Assembly (NCBI RefSeq): GCF_029892065.1
Contig: NZ_CP120373.1
Location: 2,859,001-2,923,000 of the forward strand
DNA length: 64,000 bases
Reading direction: 5' to 3'
From: Sinorhizobium garamanticum
GTDB lineage: Bacteria > Pseudomonadota > Alphaproteobacteria > Rhizobiales > Rhizobiaceae
The first letter of the stretch is position 1, and every line of letters begins with the position of its first letter. Under the pieces are notes generated by a model that made no database searches, was not told where the DNA came from, and saw nothing but the letters and a program-made list of their open reading frames with translations. Positions 57,493-64,000 of this stretch are shown here, piece after piece. A program made the translations under genes and the position numbers.

Positions 57493-58125
57493 TTACCTTG
57501 GCCGCCGGATGGCTCTGATCTTGCCGGCGCGTCCACCGCCGCAGAAGAAGCGATCGGCGCCGTCGGACTCAAGCCCGGACACACCCACGCCGGGCGGCAT
57601 GTCGAGTCGCTCCAGGACCGCGCCTGTTTCGGGATCGACGCGCCGGACATCGGCCTCGTCGCCCTCCCAGGTGCCGTGCCAGAGCTCGCCGTCGATCCAG
57701 GTGACACCGGTGACGACGCGGTTGGACTCGATGGTGCGGAGAACCTTGCCGGTCTCGGGATCGATCTGGTGGATCCTGCGTCCCCGGTGCTGGCCGACCC
57801 AGAGCGTGCCCTCGGCCCAGGCGAGCCCGGAGTCACCGCCGCCGCCCGGTGCCGGGATCGTCGCGAGCACGCGGCCGGTCTTCGGATCGATTTTCTGGAT
57901 GCGGTCCTCGGCGATCTGGAACAGGTGCTGGCCGTCGAAAGCGGTTCCCGCGTGGGCGGCGACCTCGATCGAGCGCGTGATTTCGCCGCTCTCCGGATCG
58001 ACGGCGTTCAGCTTTTCGCCGGAGGCGAACCAGACGTGGTGACCGTCGAAGGTGACGCCGTGCACGTCGTCTGCTTCGGGGAAGGGGCCGTATTCACGAA
58101 GAATTTCGGCGGCGGAACGTTTCAT
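57493..58125 (-). CDS. Beta-propeller protein (glutamine-cyclotransferase/PQQ-like repeats)
   Basis: A 210-residue protein made of repeated strands of the form 'GVTFDGHHVWFASGEKLNAVDPESGEI', 'RIQKIDPKTGRVLATIPAP', 'RIHQIDPETGKVLRTIES' and 'DVRRVDPETGAVLERLDMP'. Repeats with xxVDPxTGxV are typical of small propellers related to glutaminyl cyclotransferase and SMP-30-like proteins. No signal peptide. A strong AGGAGGAAAGC precedes the ATG. Enzymatic role unknown; ligand or lactone binding is possible. Confidence 0.82.
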   Translation of the reverse strand: MKRSAAEILREYGPFPEADDVHGVTFDGHHVWFASGEKLNAVDPESGEITRSIEVAAHAGTAFDGQHLFQIAEDRIQKIDPKTGRVLATIPAPGGGGDSGLAWAEGTLWVGQHRGRRIHQIDPETGKVLRTIESNRVVTGVTWIDGELWHGTWEGDEADVRRVDPETGAVLERLDMPPGVGVSGLESDGADRFFCGGGRAGKIRAIRRPR

Positions 58126-58164
58126 GCTTTCCTCCTGATTTTCGCGACGCGGAGCCTAGCTCAC

Positions 58165-58320
58165 GCAATTCCGGACGGGAAACCGTGACACACTTTTCCT
58201 GGAATTGCTCTTTACGTGGCGCAATTCCGGACGGAAAACCGCTACGCACTTTTCCTGGAATTGCTTTTAGGTGGCGCAATTCCGAACGGAAAAACCGTGA
58301 CACACTTTTCCTGGAATTGC
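58165..58320. repeat. Three tandem GCAATTCC/GGAATTGC units
   Basis: Units at 58165-58208, 58221-58264 and 58276-58320 (44, 44, 45 bp), each running from GCAATTCC to GGAATTGC, separated by 11-12 bp. Period about 55 bp. The array fills the gap between two minus-strand genes and ends 2 nt from the stop codon of the right-hand gene, so transcripts would carry three hairpins at their 3' end. Confidence 0.9.
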
Positions 58321-58322
58321 TT

Positions 58323-59543
58323 TTAGTCACTCGGCAGCGGGCCGGGGAGTAACAAGATTGTCGGGAAGCCAGTGAGCGGCGGGGTCATCCAGCGGCGCGC
58401 CGGCCCGCGGCCGAAGGGCTGCACCTTGCCGGCCGCCGCGAGCTGTTCGAGCGCTCGCTGCACCGTGCGCGGGCTCGCGCCAAGCGCGATCGCCAGCGCC
58501 GAACTCGACCAGGATTCGCCGTCGGCAAGGAAGGCGAGCACCGCCGCGTGCCGCTCCTCGACCGGGGGTGCGAGCACGACGACCTCGCGGGCGTGGCGCG
58601 GTGCCAACGCGAAACCTTGCTTCGTCGCGCTTATGTCCGCGAGCGAGCGAAGCTCGGCGCGGAGCCGGCCGATTTCCACCCGGAGCCGCGCGCGATGGGA
58701 TTCATCGGCGTGTTTGGCGCGGAAGGCGCGGGAAAGCAGCGTGCTCCTCGGCACGTCTCCCGGCCAGGCCTCGGCGAGTGCCCGCGCCAGAGCGAACAGG
58801 ATCGGACGCGTCGCGAGCGAGACCGCCAGCCTCTCGTCGCGCACGACATTGCGGCAGGCGTCGATAACGAGTGCGCCGGACGAAAGCAGCGCTTCGACCT
58901 CTTCGAGCAGGAGGGGCCGTTCCTCGCCCCGTGCGATCAGACGCGCCGCCGGCGTCTTCAGCACCAGCGATGCGTTTTCGACCTCCGCCGTCAGCGCCGG
59001 GATATCCGCCTCGCGCGCGGCCTCGGCGGCGCGCGTGAGCGCCGCGCGCGCGGCCTGCGTCTGCACGCGCCGGGCGGCGATGCCCGCGACCGCCAGTTCA
59101 TGGGCGGCCCGCAAGGCCGGCGGGAGGGGGGAGGGATCGAACCCCACCAGCATACGTTCGGCCTCGTCGAGGCGGCCGATCAGGAGCAGGCGCCGAACCT
59201 CGACGTTCAGTGCATGCGCGGCATTCACCCGGTCGCCATGCGCTTCCAGTGTCGCGCGCGCGGCGTCGAGCGCCTTCGCGGGCCAGGTAAGGTCGCGCGA
59301 GACGAGGGCGATTTCGGCTTCCGCGACGACGCAGCGGGCGCGTGCCACCGCCTCCTTTCGACCGAAGGCGCGCGCGGCGCTCTTGAGGAGTGCCTTTGCC
59401 CGGACAAGATCGCCGAGCTGCGCCATGGCGATACCCCGGAGCGCGAGCGCGGGCGGGTCGTCGCGGAGCGCAACCCGCTTCAAGGCGCCGAGCGGATCAC
59501 CCGTCGCAAGCGCGCGTGCCGCGGCGGTGATCAGCGAGTCCAT
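58323..59543 (-). CDS. Helix-turn-helix regulator with a helical repeat domain
   Basis: A 406-residue, Ala/Arg-rich protein. The first 200 residues are helix-pair repeats of TPR/MalT-like type ('MAQLGDLVRAKALLKSAARAFG', 'AELEIALVSRDLTWPAKAL'-like). A winged-helix-like segment at about 270-320 ('RSTLLSRAFRAKHADESHRARLRVEIGRLRAEL') recalls OmpR/SARP-type DNA binding, and a second helix-turn-helix, 'SSSALAIALGASPRTVQRALEQLAAAGKV', lies near the C-terminus. It is divergent from the DUF899 gene; I recall this pair as recurrent in rhizobia. Control of the neighbour is likely. Inducer unknown. Confidence 0.78.
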   Translation of the reverse strand: MDSLITAAARALATGDPLGALKRVALRDDPPALALRGIAMAQLGDLVRAKALLKSAARAFGRKEAVARARCVVAEAEIALVSRDLTWPAKALDAARATLEAHGDRVNAAHALNVEVRRLLLIGRLDEAERMLVGFDPSPLPPALRAAHELAVAGIAARRVQTQAARAALTRAAEAAREADIPALTAEVENASLVLKTPAARLIARGEERPLLLEEVEALLSSGALVIDACRNVVRDERLAVSLATRPILFALARALAEAWPGDVPRSTLLSRAFRAKHADESHRARLRVEIGRLRAELRSLADISATKQGFALAPRHAREVVVLAPPVEERHAAVLAFLADGESWSSSALAIALGASPRTVQRALEQLAAAGKVQPFGRGPARRWMTPPLTGFPTILLLPGPLPSD

Positions 59544-59659
59544 CGGAATCCCGTCACACTTGTCACTCTCACCATTCGAAATCCGCTCCTAACCTACGAC
59601 GAACAAGCAACACGTCGCGCCGGGAAGGTACGACGACAGATGGCCAAAGGAGAAGAGTG

Positions 59660-60457
59660 ATGACGGCACATGTGACCGGAACCCGAGACGAATGGCTGGC
59701 AGCACGGCTCGAGCTGCTCCAGGAGGAGAAAGAACTGACGCGGCGCAGCGACGAGCTGGCGCTCAGGCGTCAGGCGTTGCCCTGGGTCCGGATCGAAAAG
59801 GACTATAGGTTCGACACAGAGGACGGAAACGTCTCGCTCAAAGACCTGTTCAGAGGTCGCTCGCAGCTCCTCGTCTACCACTTCATGTTCGGCCCCGACT
59901 ACAAGGCCGGGTGCCCGTCCTGCTCCTCGATTGCGGACGGGTTCAACGGGATCGTCGTCCATCTCGAGAACCACGATGTCGCCTTTTCGGCGATTTCGCG
60001 CGCGCCGCTTGCAAAACTGCAGGCGTTCAAGCAGCGGATGGGGTGGACCTTTCCCTGGGCCTCCTCGAACGACGGCGATTTCAACCGTGACTTCAGCGTC
60101 TGGTTCACCGAGGAGGAGCAGCGCAAGGGGACGATCGAATACAACTTCCGCCGCGAGCCGCCGGCGCCGGAGCCACTTGCCGGAAAAACCGTTCAGGATT
60201 GGCAGGCCAATGGCAGCGAGGGGCCGGTCGCGCAAATCGCGGCGATGACCGGAACCGACGTTCCCACTTATACGCGTGACAGGCCGGGCGTCAGCGCCTT
60301 CGTGCTCGACGACGGCGTCGTCTACCACACCTATTCCAGCTATGCGCGCGGGCTGGACGGGCTTTGGGGCATGTACCAATGGCTCGACCGTGCGCCTCTG
60401 GGGCGCAACGAGCACGGTGTCTGGTGGCGCCACCGCGACGCCTATGGCCGGAGCTGA
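59660..60457 (+). CDS. DUF899 thioredoxin-like protein
   Basis: A 265-residue protein of the DUF899 family: 'TRDEWLAARLELLQEEKEL', 'LPWVRIEKDYRFDTEDG', the thioredoxin-fold strand 'LLVYHFMFGPDYKAGCPSCSSIADGF' (Cys-Pro-Ser-Cys) and 'VAFSAISRAPLAKLQAF', ending 'VWWRHRDAYGRS'. The CPSC pair suggests redox activity, but no function is established. Two adjacent ATGs (59657, 59660) follow AAAGGAGAAG; the second has better spacing. Divergent from the HTH regulator gene. Confidence 0.9.
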   Translation: MTAHVTGTRDEWLAARLELLQEEKELTRRSDELALRRQALPWVRIEKDYRFDTEDGNVSLKDLFRGRSQLLVYHFMFGPDYKAGCPSCSSIADGFNGIVVHLENHDVAFSAISRAPLAKLQAFKQRMGWTFPWASSNDGDFNRDFSVWFTEEEQRKGTIEYNFRREPPAPEPLAGKTVQDWQANGSEGPVAQIAAMTGTDVPTYTRDRPGVSAFVLDDGVVYHTYSSYARGLDGLWGMYQWLDRAPLGRNEHGVWWRHRDAYGRS

Positions 60458-60463
60458 CGTCCG

Positions 60464-60796
60464 ATGTTGCGCCCCTCCAACAGCTCGAAGAGGACGCCGG
60501 CCGCAGGCAGCGGACCGGCCGGTGTTCCAAGCGGCAACACCGCCACCTTCGGCGTCGCCGACGGGCTATCCTTCGCGGCGGCGCCGACCTTCGCGATCAT
60601 GGCGCTGCTGACCAGCGTCCTTAGCGGGCCGGCGGACATGCTCTGCTCGTCCACCGAGGATGCGTCGTCTCTGACCGGAATGGTGCCGATGTACCTGCTG
60701 ATGAGTGTCTTCCATTCGGCACCCTGGCTGAGGCTGATATCCGGCGCCCGCCGCCCCGGTCCCGCAATCTCCGCAAGTCGAAAAGCAGGAGGCTGA
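60464..60796 (+). CDS. Small hypothetical protein
   Basis: A 110-residue frame 6 nt after the DUF899 stop, same strand, with GGAGC upstream of its ATG. The middle 'ADMLCSSTEDASSLTGMVPMYLLMSVFHSAPWLRLI' (given here only as a pattern: LTGM...MYLLMS.FHS.PWL.L) matches my recollection of a small hypothetical protein that recurs in rhizobia. The N- and C-termini are low-complexity and basic. The hydrophobic 'PMYLLMSVFHSAPWL' might be membrane-associated. Could also be a conserved non-coding repeat read as a frame; confidence is moderate. Confidence 0.45.
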   Translation: MLRPSNSSKRTPAAGSGPAGVPSGNTATFGVADGLSFAAAPTFAIMALLTSVLSGPADMLCSSTEDASSLTGMVPMYLLMSVFHSAPWLRLISGARRPGPAISASRKAGG

Positions 60797-60810
60797 GCAG
60801 TAGAACTACT

Positions 60811-60853
60811 GCGTGTCTCCTTGAATCGACCTCGATTCAAGGCAACATGCAGT
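60811..60853. repeat. RIME1-like remnant, first palindrome only
   Basis: CTACTGCGTGTCTCCTTGAA...TTCAAGGCAACATGCAGTAG: the CCTTGAATCGACCTCGATTCAAGG stem with flanking inverted CTACTGC/GCAGTAG. It sits in the 60-base gap between convergent genes and could serve as a bidirectional 3' hairpin. Confidence 0.75.
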
Positions 60854-60858
60854 AGTGT

Positions 60859-63066
60859 TCACCGCTCCAGCGAAAAGAACTTCAGCGCCTGCGGGGTGAC
60901 GTGGATGTAGTCCATGTCGGTCTGCTCGCCGGTGGTGTTGCGGTAGACATAGCCGCAGACCATGCGGTCGAGGAAATAGCCGCCGATCTTTTCGCAGAGC
61001 TGGTCGCCGCGGATTTCCGCGATGCCGGTGATGCTGGTGTTGGCGGTGCGATAGGCGGTGTTGCCGGCGCGGTCGAAAGCCTGGATGAACTCGGTGCCGT
61101 TCTTGTGTTTGCCGATCCAGGTCTTGTCGGCGGTGAGGCCGGCGAGATCGGTCTCGGCGAGGCGGTCGGCGGCTGATCCCGCAAAACCGAACGGCCATTC
61201 GGGCATGCCTGCCGCTTTCAGGCCGGAGAGATGGTAGGCCAGATCCTCCTTGTTCCAGTAGTCGTAGAGATAGCTGTAATAGGTGAAATTCGCCTCCGGG
61301 AAGAGCGCCTTCAGCCTTCCGGCCCCCTCGGCCGCACGCGCGGCGTCGCCGCGATGGGCATAGGCTGCGGCGAGATATTCATGGGCGGGCTCGGCCTCGG
61401 GCAGCGCTTTGCGAGCCGCTTCGATCAGCGGGATGGCGCGGTCGTTGTCGCGGGCGGTGTAGAAGACGATGCCGGCGAGCAGCTGGAAGCTCGGCGGCGG
61501 CGAGGGGTCGAGCCGCAATGCCCGCTGCATTTCTCCGATCGCCCGTTGGTGGTTGCCGGTATGCGCCAGGATCAGCGCCAGATTGCCATAGGCCTCCGCG
61601 TCGCTCGGCTGGGCCTCGACCGCACGATTGGCGGAATCGAGCGCCTCGGTGGCGCGGCCGTCGACGAGCTGCAAGAGGGCAAGTACGGTTCGGGCACGGG
61701 CATTGTTGGGGTCGAGCTTCAGCGCCTCGCCGGCGGCGTCATAGGCGATCTTGCGGGCGACCGCCGCGGACCAGAGATAGTTGTAATCGTTGCGCCAGAC
61801 ATCGACGGCGACGCGGGCGATGCCGGCATGGGCGTCGGCGAAACGCGGGTCGAGGTCGATCGCCTTCTGGTAGAAGGAGAGCGTGCGGCGATAGGTGTTG
61901 ACGTCGCTGTAGATCAGCCCTTCCTGCTCCGCCCGGAGATAATTGTCGTAGGCCTCCAGGTTGTCGGTCGGTATGCGGGCGAGTTGATCTTGCTCCCCTT
62001 GGCTGAGCTTGACTTCGAGGGCTGAGGTGATCTTGCCGATGACATCGTCCTGGACGGCGAAGATATCGCGGTACTGGCGATCGTAGCGCTCGGCCCAGAG
62101 CGAAAGACCGGTCGTCGCGTCGATCAGCTTGACGTTGATGCGCAGCCGCGTATCCGCCCGCTGCAACGAGCCTTCGAGCACGTAGTGGACGCCGAGTTCG
62201 GAGGCGACGTCCTGGATCGTCGCCTCCGAACCGCGCACGGCGAGGACGGAATGACGGGCGATGACGAAGAGACCGGAGAGCTTCGAGAGTTCGGTGATCA
62301 GATCGTCGGTGAGACCCTGCGCCAGATGGTCCTGCGTTTCGTCGCCGCTGACGTTGATGAAGGGCAGCACGGCGACCGAAGGCTTGTCCGGCAGCGGATA
62401 GGCGATGCGCTGGGGAGGGGGCTCAGGCCAGAACAGCGTCCAGGGCTGCCACCAGAGAGTGGCCCCGGCAAGCACGGTCGCACCGCTCACGGCGCCAACG
62501 AGCCAGGTGCTGCGGCGCCTGGGTGCGGCGACCGTCTTGCCGGCCGCCGCCGGGTCGAGCACGACGCGATAGACGCGCACCGGCTCCGGGATGTTCTTCA
62601 CCTTCTGCTCGCCGAGCGAGACGAAGCCGACGGCAAGCTTCGTCCTCAGTTGGTCGTAGGCAGAGCCGGAAATCGCGATGCCGCCCGGTTCGGCGAGCGG
62701 TTCCAGGCGGGCGGCGATGTTGACCCCGTCACCGTGGATATCGTCGCCCTCGACGATGACGTCGCCAAGGTTGACGCCGATGCGGAAATCGAGCCGCCGC
62801 TCCGGCGGTATGCCGGCGTTGCGCCGGGCCATCTGCCGCTGCACCTCCACAGCGCAGCGAAGCGCATCGACGACGCTGTGGAACTCGACGAGCAGGCCGT
62901 CGCCCATGGTCTTGACAAGGCGCCCGTGATGCTCGGCGATCTGCGGCTCGAAGACTTCGGCAAAATCCGCCTGGAAGCGGATGCGCGTGTCCTCCTCGTC
63001 GATCCGGCTCAAACGGCTGTAACCGACGACATCGGCAATCAGGATGGCTGCGAGACGGCGCTCCAT
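60859..63066 (-). CDS. Class III adenylate cyclase with membrane span, TolB-like and TPR domains
   Basis: About 735 residues. The cyclase domain has all key residues: 'LIADVVGYSRLSRIDE' (metal Asp), 'LVKTMGDGLLVEF' (Lys and Asp) and 'HGDGVNIAARL' (Asn and Arg). A single span 'WLVGAVSGATVLAGATLWW' separates it from a TolB-like segment ('SVAVLPFINVSGDETQDHL', 'VLEGSLQRADTR'), which should be periplasmic, and TPR repeats. The last 90 residues are an additional domain absent from the two shorter paralogues ('IGKHKNGTEFIQAFDRAGN', 'EKIGGYFLDRMVCGYVYRN'). The ATG at 63066 corresponds to the family's 'MERRLAAIL' start; the frame extends to an ATG at 63126. Confidence 0.9.
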   Translation of the reverse strand: MERRLAAILIADVVGYSRLSRIDEEDTRIRFQADFAEVFEPQIAEHHGRLVKTMGDGLLVEFHSVVDALRCAVEVQRQMARRNAGIPPERRLDFRIGVNLGDVIVEGDDIHGDGVNIAARLEPLAEPGGIAISGSAYDQLRTKLAVGFVSLGEQKVKNIPEPVRVYRVVLDPAAAGKTVAAPRRRSTWLVGAVSGATVLAGATLWWQPWTLFWPEPPPQRIAYPLPDKPSVAVLPFINVSGDETQDHLAQGLTDDLITELSKLSGLFVIARHSVLAVRGSEATIQDVASELGVHYVLEGSLQRADTRLRINVKLIDATTGLSLWAERYDRQYRDIFAVQDDVIGKITSALEVKLSQGEQDQLARIPTDNLEAYDNYLRAEQEGLIYSDVNTYRRTLSFYQKAIDLDPRFADAHAGIARVAVDVWRNDYNYLWSAAVARKIAYDAAGEALKLDPNNARARTVLALLQLVDGRATEALDSANRAVEAQPSDAEAYGNLALILAHTGNHQRAIGEMQRALRLDPSPPPSFQLLAGIVFYTARDNDRAIPLIEAARKALPEAEPAHEYLAAAYAHRGDAARAAEGAGRLKALFPEANFTYYSYLYDYWNKEDLAYHLSGLKAAGMPEWPFGFAGSAADRLAETDLAGLTADKTWIGKHKNGTEFIQAFDRAGNTAYRTANTSITGIAEIRGDQLCEKIGGYFLDRMVCGYVYRNTTGEQTDMDYIHVTPQALKFFSLER

Positions 63067-63416
63067 GCCCGGTCTTCCATGCGCGGCTTTCCCGCAGTGC
63101 GTGTACTCGGTCGGCTTCCTCGGCATGATAATTCATGCCACCATTCACGTGCCACAAAGACCGCCGCACGTCAGGAAGTCGCGCGGCGGCCGCAAAGGTC
63201 AGAAAGGGACGTGAGCCGGAACCGGCCCCCAACTTTTGCGACAGCTTACAGCAGGTGCTTCTCCGACGCCATTGCGGCGGCGGGGCGCGGCCTTTGCGCG
63301 TGCCGGGTGCGCTGCGGGCGGGACCCGTGGACGTCGTCGGACAACGGGCGCGCCGTCGTTGAGGTTGCGTTTCGCCCGATCTTTGGTTCCCGGGGGACGG
63401 CGCACCGAAACACAAA

Positions 63417-63449
63417 ATCAGAGCCCGTTCCGCTGGAACGGGCTCTGAT
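63417..63449 (-). terminator. 15-bp perfect hairpin
   Basis: ATCAGAGCCCGTTCC-GCT-GGAACGGGCTCTGAT; on the minus strand the stem is followed by TTTTG, as in a rho-independent terminator. No minus-strand gene is visible to its right, so it may end an unannotated small RNA or be a decoupled terminator. Confidence 0.7.
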
Positions 63450-63595
63450 GGTAGTTCGCGACGAAATGCCTGCCAACTTGCTGGCGCTCATCCATTGCCA
63501 GAAAACGCCGTGCCCGCCCGACGATGACTTCGGGCCAATCCGCTTGTAATCCCCCCCTCGGGAACCGCCGCCATTCCTGCGAGTTCTCACTCCCA

Positions 63596-63627
63596 ATCAG
63601 AGCCCACTGCCAGTAGCGAGCTCTGAT
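63596..63627. repeat. Second hairpin sharing the ATCAGAGC arms
   Basis: ATCAGAGC-N16-GCTCTGAT: the same outer 8 bp as the hairpin at 63417-63449 but a different, looser centre. The pair brackets 63417-63627. Confidence 0.6.
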
Positions 63628-63938
63628 CTAAATGGCTACTGAAATGAATTCTTAGAAAAGAATTCTCACGGATTTGCGTGCTCATATTTGCCAAATCCCA
63701 CGCCCCGGTCCAGTAACTTTTAAGGGCGATCTGTAACGAAAATCGATTTGTCTTCCCCGTGGTGACGGTCGCTCCGGGACCAGTCCAAAATCCGAAACGT
63801 TGAGCCTGTTGCATGGCCTCCTGAGCCGGGATGGAACGGGACGAGATCGTGCGTAAATTCAAATCGTTACAGGCGTCTTTCACGTGTACGACTTGTGCGT
63901 GGCGCCGCGGTACAACCGATTTCGAAAGGGGGCCAGCG

Positions 63939-64000
63939 ATGGCTCACAGCGACGCAAATGCGACGCATCGTACCCAGAAGGTGAAAGGCGAGCTTACAGC
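63939..64000 (+). CDS. Start of an unidentified gene (runs off the edge)
   Basis: ATG at 63939 follows AAAGGGGG with good spacing, and the frame stays open to the end of the window, giving about 20 residues beginning 'MAHSDANATHRTQKVKGEL'. Hydrophilic, no motif; family cannot be judged from so short a piece. Confidence 0.5.
   Translation, partial: MAHSDANATHRTQKVKGELT

Larger units (their letters stand above)
63127..63938. other. Gene-poor right-hand region
   Basis: About 810 bases with no supported gene. 63127-63400 has coding-like composition, but every frame lacks a ribosome site and motif. From 63600 the sequence is more A+T-rich. It contains the two hairpins listed below and an inverted repeat GAATTCTT-AGAA-AAGAATTC at 63646-63665, a possible regulator site. 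A 98-codon minus-strand frame (63587-63883) has no family features and was not called. Confidence 0.4.

Noticed and set aside
57402..57836. 144-codon frame overlapping the beta-propeller gene
   Set aside because: Another frame on the same strand; it lacks the repeated xxVDPxTGxV pattern and is Ser/Arg/Pro-rich like a shadow.
63646..63665. Iron-regulator (Irr/RirA) box
   Set aside because: The GAATTCTT/AAGAATTC repeat does not match TTTAGAA-N3-TTCTAAA or TGA-N9-TCA; only the general inverted repeat is reported.
63587..63883. 98-codon minus-strand frame near the right end
   Set aside because: No plausible ribosome site or family features, and it runs through two inverted repeats.

Overview
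The window reads as chromosomal DNA of a Sinorhizobium/Ensifer-type alphaproteobacterium. The evidence is the high G+C, densely coding sequence; a short second FtsZ without the C-terminal tail; three class III cyclase-TPR proteins of the kind rhizobia carry in large numbers; and about a dozen whole or partial RIME1-like intergenic elements, plus several other dispersed palindromic repeat families. Species is not assigned. I see no rRNA or tRNA gene, CRISPR array, intact insertion sequence or phage.

Layout. 1-3.8 kb: end of an L,D-transpeptidase, a lipoprotein, an alpha/beta hydrolase, a nitrilase-fold protein that seems to lack its catalytic Lys and Cys, an unannotated 33-residue membrane protein and a methyltransferase. 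4-7.3 kb: a serine/threonine dehydratase divergent from an aminotransferase, then a SnoaL-like protein. 7.8-13.7 kb: an OafA-type acyltransferase and a MacB/LolCDE-like exporter divergent from its TetR regulator across a perfect operator. 13.8-19 kb: a RES/Xre toxin-antitoxin pair, the first cyclase, an aldo-keto reductase and a GST. 19.5-25.6 kb: a TetR gene divergent from an apparent catabolic cluster (SDR, methyltransferase, citryl-CoA-lyase-like protein, PaaK-like ligase, VOC protein, GST).

26-34.8 kb: two adjacent degenerate-GGDEF paralogues, a decayed RND pump fragment, an AI-2E family permease, rpsU, a cold-shock gene with a small companion, a LysR/DUF924 divergent pair and a Nudix hydrolase. 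35.1-37.1 kb: a lower-G+C, two-gene ATPase + DUF4435/Toprim cassette resembling the PARIS anti-phage system; it is the clearest horizontally acquired unit here. 37.3-41.4 kb: an iron-type ABC importer. 41.9-46.3 kb: GST, a HAD phosphatase fused to a P-loop ATPase, a cupin, and ftsZ2. 46.7-50.9 kb: second cyclase (altered active site), a membrane-anchored phytochelatin-synthase-like peptidase and a PQQ-type sugar dehydrogenase. 51-54.7 kb: a complete TRAP transporter. 54.8-63.1 kb: exported ankyrin and YHS proteins, an MFS carrier, a beta-propeller protein, a regulator/DUF899 divergent pair and the third cyclase. The last 0.9 kb holds hairpins and the first codons of a gene running off the edge.

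Regulatory logic visible in the sequence: two TetR-type palindromes in divergent promoters, a LysR-type palindrome over its own start codon, a palindrome upstream of the toxin-antitoxin pair, and an intercistronic hairpin after the TRAP binding-protein gene. Function calls rest on motifs and remembered family features; no database search was run.
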